A DNA stretch of 37,672 nucleotides from Microcaldota archaeon (GTDB lineage Archaea > Micrarchaeota > Micrarchaeia > Norongarragalinales > UBA8480). The stretch spans positions 1-37,672 of the forward strand of contig JAHFHC010000006.1 in NCBI GenBank assembly GCA_023247085.1. The letters run 5' to 3'. Shown here piece by piece: positions 17,048 through 26,298 of the stretch. A program made the position numbers and the translations under genes. Every line of letters starts with the position of its first letter. Within the stretch, counting starts at the first letter, position 1. The notes under the pieces are model-generated. The model saw only the letters and a program-made list of their open reading frames with translations, ran no database searches and had not been told where the DNA came from.

Positions 17048-17285
17048 ATTTCTTATCTAACGCCTCTTTCTTCAATGATTTATAGTCAAAACTATCCGAA
17101 TCAACTTCAACTGAATCAAAAAAATCCGATAACTTAGCTGGCTCTTTTGGAACGATTTTCAAATGATCCTTGTAAACAAATAAAAGAAATTTTTTTAACC
17201 TTGCACGAAGAGCAACGGGGATAACTACCCTACCTTGAGCATCAAGCGATTTTTCATAAACACCAATTTCCACTAAATTCACCAT
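17034..17285 (-). CDS. vapB: AbrB/SpoVT-type antitoxin
   Basis: 83 aa. The N-terminal swapped-hairpin DNA-binding domain is marked by D-A-Q-G-R-V-V-I-P-V-A-L-R at residues 15-27. The acidic C-terminal tail should wrap the PIN toxin. GGTGAT lies 12 bases before the ATG and TTTAAAT about 26 bases before, so either a leaderless or a short-leader start is possible. First gene of the pair with the PIN toxin. No perfect palindrome is seen in its promoter, unlike the other two toxin-antitoxin operons noted here. Confidence 0.88.
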   Translation of the reverse strand: MVNLVEIGVYEKSLDAQGRVVIPVALRARLKKFLLFVYKDHLKIVPKEPAKLSDFFDSVEVDSDSFDYKSLKKEALDKKYAIH

Positions 17286-17376
17286 ATTTTAAAGAAAATC
17301 ACCACTATTTAAAGTTTATGCCAAATGCGTTTTAGTATGTAGAAAAGAGAAAAATGCTTTATAAAAAGAATTCGAC

Positions 17377-17402
17377 AAAAAAAGCGGACAAAAAGAAAAA
17401 AA
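17377..17402 (-). terminator. T-rich terminator after the second vapC operon
   Basis: On the minus strand several T runs follow the stop of the PIN gene at 17430, without a clear hairpin. They separate this operon from the AbrB/VapC operon that begins at 17285. Confidence 0.45.
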
Positions 17403-17429
17403 CCAGATTTTGAGAGCGCGTTATTAAAT

Positions 17430-17858
17430 TTACTTGCTATGCGGAAGAGGCACAAGATTTATACTTGGAATTGAATTAAACCCCGAGTCAAAAGTAGCTA
17501 AATGGGTTATCTCATTTTGCTTCATTAATTCAACCGTAGTACAATCTGTGAAACTCAATTTTCCACTCTGCGCAAGATAACGAGAAGTGCTTTCCTTAAA
17601 CAGGCCCTCATCGACACGTAAAAGGTTAAGCCCATCCAGTGACAACAAACGCTTTGCAAGACCCTTACTCAACGCTATATTTCCAGTACGGATGTACATA
17701 AGGGTAAGCGCCTCGTCAAATACGTAGTCGCTTGTGCAAATCCAGTTACCATATATTCCGGAGTTTATCTGGGATAAAATTTCAACGGCATTAGAATGCA
17801 GTGAATCGTCAATATTTGCCTCAGCTACAAGTATGCCGGTATCAAGAAAAACTGCCAT
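17430..17858 (-). CDS. vapC: VapC-type PIN-domain ribonuclease toxin, second copy
   Basis: 142 aa. PIN residues are D6, E49, D105 and D124, with the common blocks F-L-D-T-G-I-L, F-T-D-C-T-T-V-E-L-M and L-A-T-F-D-S-G-F. It is not closely similar to the PIN toxin at 16628-17047, so the two were probably acquired separately. It starts 6 bases after the stop of its ribbon-helix-helix antitoxin gene. Confidence 0.9.
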   Translation of the reverse strand: MAVFLDTGILVAEANIDDSLHSNAVEILSQINSGIYGNWICTSDYVFDEALTLMYIRTGNIALSKGLAKRLLSLDGLNLLRVDEGLFKESTSRYLAQSGKLSFTDCTTVELMKQNEITHLATFDSGFNSIPSINLVPLPHSK

Positions 17859-17864
17859 TACTAA

Positions 17865-18113
17865 TCACCGATAAATGTACTTGTCCGCATTTCGTACATC
17901 AGTATCAACACCAGAATTCATCCTACCTTCACCGGTGAACAAAGCATCTTTTGAATTAATTTTCTTCCATTTATTCTTCTTTGCTTCAATCAACATAACA
18001 AACGCCTCATTAACTACTTCACTAACGGTTACATTTGACTCTGCGGCAATGCTCTTAACCTTTCGATATTTCTCCTCATCAAGCCCGCGAATCGTAATAT
18101 TAACTTGATTCAT
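17865..18113 (-). CDS. vapB: Ribbon-helix-helix (VapB-type) antitoxin
   Basis: 82 aa from ATG 18113. The strand V-N-I-T-I-R-G is followed by L-D-E-E-K-Y-R-K-V-K and V-T-V-S-E-V-V-N-E-A-F, the classic ribbon-helix-helix fold, then a Lys-rich helix and an acidic/Arg tail that should bind the toxin. I chose this start because GGTGAT lies four bases before it and the fold begins right away; a longer reading from 18179 would add an unrelated hydrophobic stretch. Partner of the PIN toxin directly downstream. Confidence 0.87.
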   Translation of the reverse strand: MNQVNITIRGLDEEKYRKVKSIAAESNVTVSEVVNEAFVMLIEAKKNKWKKINSKDALFTGEGRMNSGVDTDVRNADKYIYR

Positions 18114-18283
18114 ACAAATCACCAGAAAAGTATGACAAATCAAACTTAATAATGTTTTTGGCTTGGCAAGCCCGTACATTTTTGTATTTGCGAACTACGG
18201 TTGCCAGTCTGAATTTAAAAGCTAAACGCCGAAAAAAGGGAACAAATAGAAAAAGAGAAGAAAACTAGAAAAAAGCAGAAGCT

Positions 18284-18340
18284 TTTAGTTTTCCGCTAGG
18301 AAACTAATATGCATTTATTAGTTTCCATTTGGAAACTAAC
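18284..18340. repeat. Alternating inverted repeats, probable terminator of the 1858-aa gene
   Basis: The unit GGAAACTAA occurs four times in alternating orientation: TTTAGTTTTCC at 18284-18294, GGAAACTAAT at 18299-18308, ATTAGTTTCC at 18317-18326 and GGAAACTAAC at 18331-18340. The central two form a perfect 10-bp stem with an 8-base loop; the others allow alternative stems. On the minus strand it follows the stop codon at 18356 and is followed by T-rich DNA, so it may act as a terminator for the giant gene. Confidence 0.6.
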
Positions 18341-18355
18341 TGTACTGCCAAGACA

Positions 18356-21300
18356 CTACTTGCCGCGGGAAGTTATATAGAAAGTGCCAATTTTGTTAAC
18401 TGAATCAATATTGCTTGGGTCAGTATTCACGTCGGTCGAGCCATCATCCGATTGGGCATAGGTTTGTATTTCTGGTTTGTCAACGCACTTGGTTGGCTGG
18501 CCATTGGCTTTTACTCGCAAGCTACGGAAGTCCAAATCAGTCCACACGTCAAAGTTTTCGCGTTTAATATTCGAATTGTCAGCGCAGTCTACATCTGAAC
18601 CACCTATTCCTAGGAACCCACCGCCGAAGTCCATGTTGCCGTTTTCATTTATACTTAAATAAGCACGACGCGGAACTTCCTCGTAAGCTGCGCCGCCCAT
18701 TATCAAAAGAGCTTGAGCACTTAACAACGGGCCACAAGCTGCAGTGTAAACCTGATCAAGCGTACCAACTGAAGCAGCAACATCATCTAACTTTGCTGCA
18801 CAAGATCGAGCATCTTGTCCATCTGAACAAGAGCCGGCAGAGATTGCTTCTTGTTTTGCCTCTTCTAAATCTGCTTTTGCGTTATCAACTATTTCTTTTT
18901 GTGATTTACTTAAATATTCAGCAGCTATAGGCTTTCCGTTAGGATACTTAAATTGTTCAGTGGCATCTTGTGCGCTTTTTATGTGGTCAGCTACTTTGGT
19001 CACGCCGCTTATTTGGTCGCGTACTGCTGCTGATGAAATTAGGGTTTTAAGCGCTTTTTGAATTGCGCACGAGCCATCGGGATTAAAGTCAGCATGTACG
19101 CCTGCTCCCCCTAAGCAGAGACATTTTGATAACGCGGCATCAACAACGTTTGGGCACGTGTACTGGGTTACTAACGTGGCGGTTTTGAAAAAGCTAACTG
19201 CGTTTGCAACGTCTAGTGCTGTGCCTGCGTAGCTACATGCAGCTGCCCATTTGCCTGTGAAACTCGCGAAGCCCGGCACATCCATATCTTCTGGACCCAA
19301 TGCTGAAGTTATTGCATCCGTAATGCGGTTTCCTGCCGCAAGGTCATACACCTGGTTACCTACAAAACTACCTAGAATTGAACCAACCATTGCGCCGCCT
19401 GGACCAAAAGGCGCGCCTGCTGCACATCCGGCAGGAGTAGTTAATAGTTCTGTTGCAACGCATGAAGCTACCCCGTTTGCCATTGCAGCTACCCACTTAG
19501 ATGCTAGTGTTTCGCGTCTTGATGCTGAATCTTGCCGGAAGTCATTTACTTTGAAAGTGTCTTTGTTGCATAGTGAGCCAGTTGTTCCAAGTGACGCGTT
19601 GTAATACCATCCGTCTCCGCAGTTGTTGATGCATTGGCCGCCGTTAAATGACAGTTTTCCGCATAAGGATAAAGTGTTTGAGCACCCGAAGGTTGCGTAG
19701 TCAAGTGAGCCAACGGATATTGGCGCGTATTTTTTGTCTTGTTGTACGTTGCCATCTTCGGGTCTAATTAAGTATTGCCAGTTGTAGTCGTAGACTCCTT
19801 CTTCGTTGCGCTGGGTGCATTTTTCTCCTGATAAACCTTGGAATTCAAAGTCAATTTTGCCAACTCCTTCTTTGCCAGTCCACAGTGCACCGCCAAGGTG
19901 GTAAGTAATTGGAGTTTGCTTAATGTCTACGAATACATTGTATGGAAACATTCCAAATGGACACGGGCGCGGCGGGTTACAGTCTTGTCTCCTGCGGAAA
20001 GCAGTGTTGCGTAGTACATTTAGCACTTCATTGCGGCTAGATTCCATTGACTGCGGTTGATCTTCAAAAGTAATAGTAGTTGAGCCACTGACACTATTTG
20101 CTAGTGATAATTGCTGCCCAGGGGCATGAATATCAAGTAAGTCAACAGAATCTGAACTTATGCCAAATAAGCTAGGCAGCGCCTCATCTCGTGTTAATAT
20201 TGGCTTTATTCCTTGAGTTGGAACTACAACTGCGTTGTCAAGTACGAGATAGTCAGTTGCGTCGGCTTCGGTTTCTCCTTGAAATATGCGCACGTATTTG
20301 TCTGCAGAGTATTGTCGGTTGTTGAGTAAAACGTGCATGAATGAAGCGTCTACGCCTAGTGCTGGAACTGCTGGTTCATCCCATACTTTTGGCGCTAATC
20401 GAACTGCTTGATATTCTGGTTTAAAGTTGACGGCTGCAGATGCAGGCGCTTGAGGCAGCGTCGCAGGTATGCTGCTGTCGAGAGCAAGACTTGGTGCAAC
20501 TTTTATGTTTAGTGGGATTTCAATTGCTTTTTGTGTGCATGTTGAAACTACGCGTAGAGTTGAAGCGTTTTTTGTAACTTTTACGCTGTTTGGATCTTTT
20601 GAATAGTACGCGCACCTGTTTGTAGATGCGTCGTATTTCATCATTAGTAATTTGTTTCCATAAGTGGAGTACTCTTCTGGCAAAGAGAGAACTGACTTGG
20701 GGTCATTCACTTGTTCAAAACAGCCACTGCTGTCAAAAGTTTGGAACACTAGCTCTTGGCAAGGTGAAGAAGAGAAGTTGAACAATAGCAAAGCTGCATC
20801 TGCAGGTAGCAACGGGTCAACGTAGAAGTCAATACCAGTGCCAGTAACGTTTGTTGCTGTAGAGCCGTTGACCGACAATAAAGTTAAATCATCTTGAGTT
20901 GGGTTAGATGGTGAAGCATTGTAAAGCAGCACATAGTGTGATGGCAATGCAGATAGTGCAACTGCTTCTTGTGGCAAGCCAAGCATGTTTACTGTTGTTG
21001 CAAGTGTTACTTTGTTGCCGTAGGCTAAATTAATAGTATAGTCTGGAATCGCTTGAAGTGAAGTTGGAGTCGATAAGATATCTCCAGTGACTCTTGCAGG
21101 TGTTTTGGAAACAGCGTGGTAAGTGTTGTCGGTAATTGTGACTTTGAAACTAGCTGCGTTTACTGGCATGCGTTGTTCATCTTGTCGGATTATTGCTAAA
21201 ACGTTTTTGTCAGTTTTGAAAGTTAATTCAGTTCCAGCATCAAAATCAGGGTTAAAGTCTAAAATTGAGTAAAAGAGAGATAAACGTTGTGGGAACGTGT

Positions 21301-23932
21301 CGTTGCGGAGTAAAGCAGGCCTTACACCGAAACCTTCACCGCCATGGTTTCCGCCTTGTGCAAATGTAAGTAAAAGACAAGCTTCGTTTGCGCATTGTAC
21401 TATTGTATCTGGAAGCGGAGCAACTTTGAAAGTATTATAGTATGTAGCAGCAGCACATTCACTGCGAGTAGAGGTTTGTTGTTGTGTACCAAGCATAGAA
21501 TCAGATGGGGAGCGAGTGTAAATTCCACCCGGTGAAACTGAATATGCACGGTAAGATACGTTGAGTCGATTTGGAGTTGATTTAGTAACTAGGAAAGGAA
21601 CTTTAACTTCAAAAGTGGTAGTTGATGTACTTGCAGTTGTGTTTTTGAATGCGTTTAGCCATTTGAAAGTGCCAATTTGTGCTGGTGCAACTGGGTTGCC
21701 GCAATTACCAGTTGAATAGCTAGTTGCGCCACGCAAGTTGAATTCGCCAGAATTTATTAAATCATCATCGTCTAGAGGGAATCCTTTGTAAATCAATGCA
21801 TTGTCATTTCCAGTTGAAGTAGCCTCGTCACCTAAACGCAAGTACGCACCAGCGCCAACATCATTTGGTTGTACATTAATTGAAAAAACGGCGGTGTAAA
21901 TCTTTCCTGCTTGTAGTATACGAAAGCCAGTTTCATCAGACGTGTACGTAGACACATCCGTGCCGTCTTGGTCAAAGATGTGGAAAGCGTCGTCAGGTAA
22001 CACTTGGTTATCTGCAGTTGAACTCATTGTAACATCAACTTGTTTTGTTTCGCCTGGAGCAAGTGAAAACGTTTGTATTTTGTCAAAATAATTCGAGTTA
22101 GACGCCTTTACAGTGTACATCACTTGAGAAGCTAGTGTTAATTGACAATAATCACCAGTGTTTTCAACTGGGCTTTGTACATCAACGTTTGTCAACGGAC
22201 AACCGGCTAAGTTAACGGTTTCACCGCCATAAGTGTAAGAAACAGTAAAAGTGGAACCAACTGCTACTGCCCCAGTATGCATATTTACTGTGCGGAGTTT
22301 AACAGTTGCAGCAGATGGAAGTAGTTGAACAGTTACGTTGTTGTTAGTTAGAGAAACATCTAAATTTGCTTCTCCAGTGAAAGAGCCATTAACTACTCGT
22401 ATAACAACTGGGTGCAATGGCATGTTTGTTAACACCGCTACTCCAGCAGTAGTGGGAACTGTGGGAATTAGGAACCGCTCGCTTGGGAACATTGCTGACA
22501 CGTTTGCGTTTGAAACAGGGGCATTGTAAAAGTCAACTACGTTTACGTTTACATTCACTGAATTTTCAGGGGTTAGTTTCGTTAAGTTAATCGCAGCAGT
22601 ATTGTTTGGCCCAGCTTGTAGTACAAATGGGTCAGAAACATAACGCACGTGGCCGGACGAATATGCGGATAAATAAACTGTTTTGCCAGCTGGAAGGTTT
22701 TGAATTACATTACTAACGCGGGTTAACCGGACTTGTTGTTTTAGCCTTTGCTGTGGACTGGAAAGTGAATCCCAAATTACTAAATCAACTGCAAAAGCCG
22801 GAGAATGCGCATCATCCGAAAATATAACGGTTAAATTAGAGGCAGAATCATTAGTTGGCAAAGCAAGTTGAACTGAAAGCCCAAGTGGACCACCTGAAAC
22901 AGTTCTAGTTAGGGAAGTCGCACTTACATAACCCTCTGCATCAACTGCAGCGTACACGCTTACTCCACCTGAAATTTCCGCGAACACAGCTTTGCCATCT
23001 AGACCAGTTATATTGGCTCCAAGTTGAGTTTGTGAAACTGCATCAAAAAGAGCAACGGTTGCACCCGGAAGGAAGCCAGTTGAATTTGTAACAGTGACAG
23101 TCACAGGATAAACTGAATCTAAATTCGTGCGGCTAGCGTCAGTTGCCGCGTCGTCGTTTGGACTTGGCACTCCAGCAGCGTTTCGCCGCAAATTGTTAAA
23201 ATCAGGAATAGAATGAGTGGAAGAAGAAAGGGTAATCGTGTGTTGAAAAGTTTCAGATGTGGGGGTAAACAAGTCAGTTGCAACTGGATAACCTTGAGCA
23301 GTTACAGTAACCGATACAGGAGCGCCTACTGGCGCGTTTAAAGTCGCCACTCCTTGGCTTGAAGTGATCGTATTACGAGTTTCGCCATTAACTACATATG
23401 AAACTTGCGCGTTGCCAACTGGCTCGCTTTGTTCAGTTGTAACTAATAAAGTTACGCGGCCTTGAGTTGAACCACTGAGGACAAACGGCGAAATTATACT
23501 ATTAACGCCAACCATTACGCTACGCGAAACAGGCGGAAAACCTGCTTTTGAAACTGAAACGCGAACAGTTTGACCAACTGTAACACCGGAAAAAGAAACA
23601 ACCCCATTAGCGTCTGTTGTTTGACTTAAATTAAGATTATTTGCGCCTAGCAAGACAACTGTTGCACCATCAACTGGCAACCCAGCTGCGGTTTTTACAC
23701 TAATTGACAACACAGTAGTGCTTGCACTTGGCAGTAATAGGTTTGGGTTAAGAAAGAAAATTGCGCCGCCAATTGCAATTAATAAGAGTGCGAATATAAC
23801 TGGCAATGAGGGAATCCCTTTGCTTTCCAATATGCCAATCAAGGGCTTAAAGTTCAGGCCATTATTAGCTAGCCATTCAATAAAGCTATAATACTTGTCT
23901 TCAATTGAATAGTAAATACTTTTTAAACCCAA
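18356..23932 (-). CDS. Giant membrane-anchored surface protein 2
   Basis: 1858 aa. Residues 1-40 are cytoplasmic, 42-61 the membrane span (K-G-I-P-S-L-P-V-I-F-A-L-L). About seven carboxypeptidase-regulatory/Ig-like repeats follow (for example V-D-G-A-T-V-V-L, T-T-D-A-N-G-V-V-S-F). The family core is present: L-N-N-R-Q near 20305-20330, T-A-F-R-R near 19990-20008, G-S-L-D-Y near 19681-19711, then C-G-D-G-W-Y-Y. A Gly/Ala-rich hydrophobic stretch with Cys (about 19090-19500) and a helical segment end the protein. The start is TTG 23932, supported by GGTGA at 23943-23939, six bases upstream; no ATG is available nearby. Close in plan to the 1656-aa protein. Probably adhesive or structural. Confidence 0.9.
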   Translation of the reverse strand: MGLKSIYYSIEDKYYSFIEWLANNGLNFKPLIGILESKGIPSLPVIFALLLIAIGGAIFFLNPNLLLPSASTTVLSISVKTAAGLPVDGATVVLLGANNLNLSQTTDANGVVSFSGVTVGQTVRVSVSKAGFPPVSRSVMVGVNSIISPFVLSGSTQGRVTLLVTTEQSEPVGNAQVSYVVNGETRNTITSSQGVATLNAPVGAPVSVTVTAQGYPVATDLFTPTSETFQHTITLSSSTHSIPDFNNLRRNAAGVPSPNDDAATDASRTNLDSVYPVTVTVTNSTGFLPGATVALFDAVSQTQLGANITGLDGKAVFAEISGGVSVYAAVDAEGYVSATSLTRTVSGGPLGLSVQLALPTNDSASNLTVIFSDDAHSPAFAVDLVIWDSLSSPQQRLKQQVRLTRVSNVIQNLPAGKTVYLSAYSSGHVRYVSDPFVLQAGPNNTAAINLTKLTPENSVNVNVNVVDFYNAPVSNANVSAMFPSERFLIPTVPTTAGVAVLTNMPLHPVVIRVVNGSFTGEANLDVSLTNNNVTVQLLPSAATVKLRTVNMHTGAVAVGSTFTVSYTYGGETVNLAGCPLTNVDVQSPVENTGDYCQLTLASQVMYTVKASNSNYFDKIQTFSLAPGETKQVDVTMSSTADNQVLPDDAFHIFDQDGTDVSTYTSDETGFRILQAGKIYTAVFSINVQPNDVGAGAYLRLGDEATSTGNDNALIYKGFPLDDDDLINSGEFNLRGATSYSTGNCGNPVAPAQIGTFKWLNAFKNTTASTSTTTFEVKVPFLVTKSTPNRLNVSYRAYSVSPGGIYTRSPSDSMLGTQQQTSTRSECAAATYYNTFKVAPLPDTIVQCANEACLLLTFAQGGNHGGEGFGVRPALLRNDTFPQRLSLFYSILDFNPDFDAGTELTFKTDKNVLAIIRQDEQRMPVNAASFKVTITDNTYHAVSKTPARVTGDILSTPTSLQAIPDYTINLAYGNKVTLATTVNMLGLPQEAVALSALPSHYVLLYNASPSNPTQDDLTLLSVNGSTATNVTGTGIDFYVDPLLPADAALLLFNFSSSPCQELVFQTFDSSGCFEQVNDPKSVLSLPEEYSTYGNKLLMMKYDASTNRCAYYSKDPNSVKVTKNASTLRVVSTCTQKAIEIPLNIKVAPSLALDSSIPATLPQAPASAAVNFKPEYQAVRLAPKVWDEPAVPALGVDASFMHVLLNNRQYSADKYVRIFQGETEADATDYLVLDNAVVVPTQGIKPILTRDEALPSLFGISSDSVDLLDIHAPGQQLSLANSVSGSTTITFEDQPQSMESSRNEVLNVLRNTAFRRRQDCNPPRPCPFGMFPYNVFVDIKQTPITYHLGGALWTGKEGVGKIDFEFQGLSGEKCTQRNEEGVYDYNWQYLIRPEDGNVQQDKKYAPISVGSLDYATFGCSNTLSLCGKLSFNGGQCINNCGDGWYYNASLGTTGSLCNKDTFKVNDFRQDSASRRETLASKWVAAMANGVASCVATELLTTPAGCAAGAPFGPGGAMVGSILGSFVGNQVYDLAAGNRITDAITSALGPEDMDVPGFASFTGKWAAACSYAGTALDVANAVSFFKTATLVTQYTCPNVVDAALSKCLCLGGAGVHADFNPDGSCAIQKALKTLISSAAVRDQISGVTKVADHIKSAQDATEQFKYPNGKPIAAEYLSKSQKEIVDNAKADLEEAKQEAISAGSCSDGQDARSCAAKLDDVAASVGTLDQVYTAACGPLLSAQALLIMGGAAYEEVPRRAYLSINENGNMDFGGGFLGIGGSDVDCADNSNIKRENFDVWTDLDFRSLRVKANGQPTKCVDKPEIQTYAQSDDGSTDVNTDPSNIDSVNKIGTFYITSRGK

Positions 23933-24040
23933 AAACGCTCACCCTTCTTCATAAGTGGTTAGTTCGAACATATTTAAAAATGTCCCTTTGGAATAAAAAT
24001 AGCAGCAAAAAGTACGAGAATAAAAAAACAAGGCAAAAAA
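23933..24040. promoter_or_regulatory. Divergent promoter region between surface protein 2 and argS
   Basis: The sequence CATATTTAAAAATG near 23969-23982 offers a TATA box readable in both directions. For the minus-strand gene a GGTGA ribosome binding site follows at 23943-23939. For argS only A-rich DNA lies before the ATG. Confidence 0.45.
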
Positions 24041-25843
24041 ATGAAAATAATGGAAAAAATTACAGAAGAATGCAGGGAAGCAGTGCAAAAAGCAGTGGAA
24101 GGATTATATAAAACAAAAGAAACTAACGCGATTCCACGCGTTGAAACACATATTGAACAAAACAGAAAGGCAGATGCGAGTTGTTCAATTGCATTTCAAT
24201 TATCGCGCGAGTTAAAGAAAAGCCCTTTTGAAATAGCAGAAGAAATTGCAAAAAATATAACGCCAACTGAAACAATAGAAAAAGTCAGCGCATTGGCTGG
24301 TTTTGTGAATTTTGCTTTTTCTCAAAAATACTATCAAATTGCATTAAGTGAAAATCAAAAAGAAAAAGGAAAACAAGGTAAAAAAGAAACTGAAAAGAAA
24401 ATTAAAAAACAAACCGGAAAAGAAAGTGAAAAACAAAAGAAAAAAGCAAAACAAAAAGTCATAATTGAATACTCGTGCCCCAATGTCGGCAAGCCGTTGC
24501 ACATTGGCCATATTCGTGGAACTATTTTTGGCCACGCTTTGAAAAAAATTCGTGAACAAGATGGCGATAGCGTAGTGTCATTTAATTATCTTGGAGATTC
24601 AGGCAGCCAAGTTGCAAAACTCTTACTAGCACTTGAAATATACAAGAATTTACCAGTGATAAAAACTGAAAAAGACTTGCTGGCTTATTACGTGAAAATA
24701 AACGCGGAAATAGAGCAAAGCGAAGAATTGCAAAAAAGACAGCGCGAAATTCTTGAAGCAATTGAAAATGGCGATAAAAAAATACAAGCTAGCCTCGACA
24801 AAGTGCGAAAATTGTCCATAACCGCGTTTGATAATAGCTATGATTTACTTGGCGTAAAATTCGATGAAGTGATTGGAGAAAGCGCGTTTATCCAAGACGG
24901 TAGAAAAGTGGTGCAAGAGGCAATTGAAAAAAAAATTGCGTTTAAAGACAAGGGCGGGGAGATTGTTGCCAAACTAGAACCAGAACTTCCTAACACTATA
25001 TTGACAAGAAGCAACGGGACAACGCTTTACCTTACGCGGGATTTAGCGCTTGCGGACTATAAATTCAGTAAATACAAACCAAGCGAAAGCGTGAACATAA
25101 CTGGAAGCGAACAAAATACTCATTTCAGGCAAGTTTACGCGATTTTGCAAAAACTTGGCAGAAATTATAACAATAAGCACGTTGGCTTTGGCTTGCTTAC
25201 ATTTGAAGGAAAGAAACTAGCTACGCGCGAAGGCAAAGTGATACTGCTCGCGGATATAATTGAAGAAGCAAAGCAAGAGGCAAAAGAGCAGATAATGCAG
25301 CGCGAACCGTTGCTAAAAGGAAAAGAACTAGAGGAACGTAGCCTTGCAATTGGACTTGCAGCACTTAAATTTGCAGTGTTAAAAGTAAGCCAAGAAAAAA
25401 ACATTGTTTTCAACTTCAAACAAATGACTTCATTCGAAGGAGATACCGGCGCGTATTTACAATATTCACTTGTGAGATGCAAAAGCATATTGCATAAAGC
25501 AAATGAAGAAAGCGCACAAGAAGAAAAAAATGCAGGAAAAAGTAAAAAAGAAAAACGAGAAGAAAAATATACTTTTAACTCTGAAGAAAAAGAACTCTTG
25601 TTATTGCTAAGTGCATTTCCAGTTGTTGTGCATAATGCAAGCAAGAGCCTTGCACCGCATATTCTGTGTGACTACTTGTTAAAAACCGCTGCGGCTTTTT
25701 CAAAATTCTACTCGCTTCACTCCGTGCTAAACGCTGAAGATGAAAGAACAAAAACACAGCGGCTGGAAATCGTAAAAGCAACGGCGAATGTTTTGGAAAA
25801 CGGGCTCGACTTGTTGGGGATAACAACATTGGAAAAAATGTGA
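24041..25843 (+). CDS. argS: Arginyl-tRNA synthetase
   Basis: Charges tRNA-Arg; class I, needs tRNA for amino-acid activation. The N-terminal additional domain spans about residues 1-100, H-I-G-H is at 154-157 within P-N-V-G-K-P-L-H-I-G-H-I-R-G-T, the KMSKS-like loop is K-L-A-T-R-E-G-K, and the C-terminal helical anticodon-binding domain ends L-G-I-T-T-L-E-K-M. Unusual is a Lys/Glu-rich linker of about 35 residues at 105-139, between the N-terminal domain and the catalytic fold, and a second charged insert before the anticodon domain. Both raise the length to 600 aa. A second ATG lies at 24050. Followed after 5 bases by the Nudix gene. Confidence 0.95.
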   Translation: MKIMEKITEECREAVQKAVEGLYKTKETNAIPRVETHIEQNRKADASCSIAFQLSRELKKSPFEIAEEIAKNITPTETIEKVSALAGFVNFAFSQKYYQIALSENQKEKGKQGKKETEKKIKKQTGKESEKQKKKAKQKVIIEYSCPNVGKPLHIGHIRGTIFGHALKKIREQDGDSVVSFNYLGDSGSQVAKLLLALEIYKNLPVIKTEKDLLAYYVKINAEIEQSEELQKRQREILEAIENGDKKIQASLDKVRKLSITAFDNSYDLLGVKFDEVIGESAFIQDGRKVVQEAIEKKIAFKDKGGEIVAKLEPELPNTILTRSNGTTLYLTRDLALADYKFSKYKPSESVNITGSEQNTHFRQVYAILQKLGRNYNNKHVGFGLLTFEGKKLATREGKVILLADIIEEAKQEAKEQIMQREPLLKGKELEERSLAIGLAALKFAVLKVSQEKNIVFNFKQMTSFEGDTGAYLQYSLVRCKSILHKANEESAQEEKNAGKSKKEKREEKYTFNSEEKELLLLLSAFPVVVHNASKSLAPHILCDYLLKTAAAFSKFYSLHSVLNAEDERTKTQRLEIVKATANVLENGLDLLGITTLEKM

Positions 25844-25848
25844 GTTGA

Positions 25849-26274
25849 ATGAACAAAGAATACAAAGAAATTGTTATTGTTATCGTACAAAATTCAAAAA
25901 AACAATTTCTTGTTCACCAGCGTAGCACTACAAAAAAAGTTTCTCCTTCTCTTTATGGGCTTGGAGCCGGCGGAAAAGTTGAACCCGGTGAGCACCCTCA
26001 AGACGCTGCAAAAAGAGAGTTAAAAGAAGAATTAGGGATAGCTGATAACCCAAAATTTTTATTTAGTTTTCCATTTGATTATAAGCCATACGGTGGCACA
26101 ATAGATGGCATTACGAATATTTTTCAAACTATTTATGATAGTGAACTCAACACTTGCGATGAATTTCAATGGACTGGATGGATGAATAAAGAAGAAGTTG
26201 AAAAAATTGCTTTATCAGGCAAAATGTGCCCAGATACAAAAATAGCGTGGGAAAAGTTCAAGCTATTTTGTTAA
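25849..26274 (+). CDS. Nudix hydrolase
   Basis: 141 aa. Complete Nudix box from G42 to I64 (G-G-K-V-E-P-G-E then R-E-L-K-E-E-L-G-I, with E57, E60 and E61 as metal ligands). It hydrolyses a nucleoside diphosphate linked to another moiety; the V-H-Q-R-S-T-T-K-K segment before the box resembles isopentenyl-diphosphate-isomerase-like and YfcD-like Nudix proteins, so the substrate is open. It starts 5 bases after argS and is likely co-transcribed. A decayed second copy of its 3' end lies at 27002-27079, beyond the toxin-antitoxin pair. Confidence 0.92.
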   Translation: MNKEYKEIVIVIVQNSKKQFLVHQRSTTKKVSPSLYGLGAGGKVEPGEHPQDAAKRELKEELGIADNPKFLFSFPFDYKPYGGTIDGITNIFQTIYDSELNTCDEFQWTGWMNKEEVEKIALSGKMCPDTKIAWEKFKLFC

Positions 26275-26298
26275 TAGAAAAATACTGAAAAACACTAG

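Noticed and set aside
17865-18179. 104-aa version of the RHH antitoxin
   Set aside because: The extra 22 residues precede the GGTGAT site and the fold; ATG 18113 is better supported.
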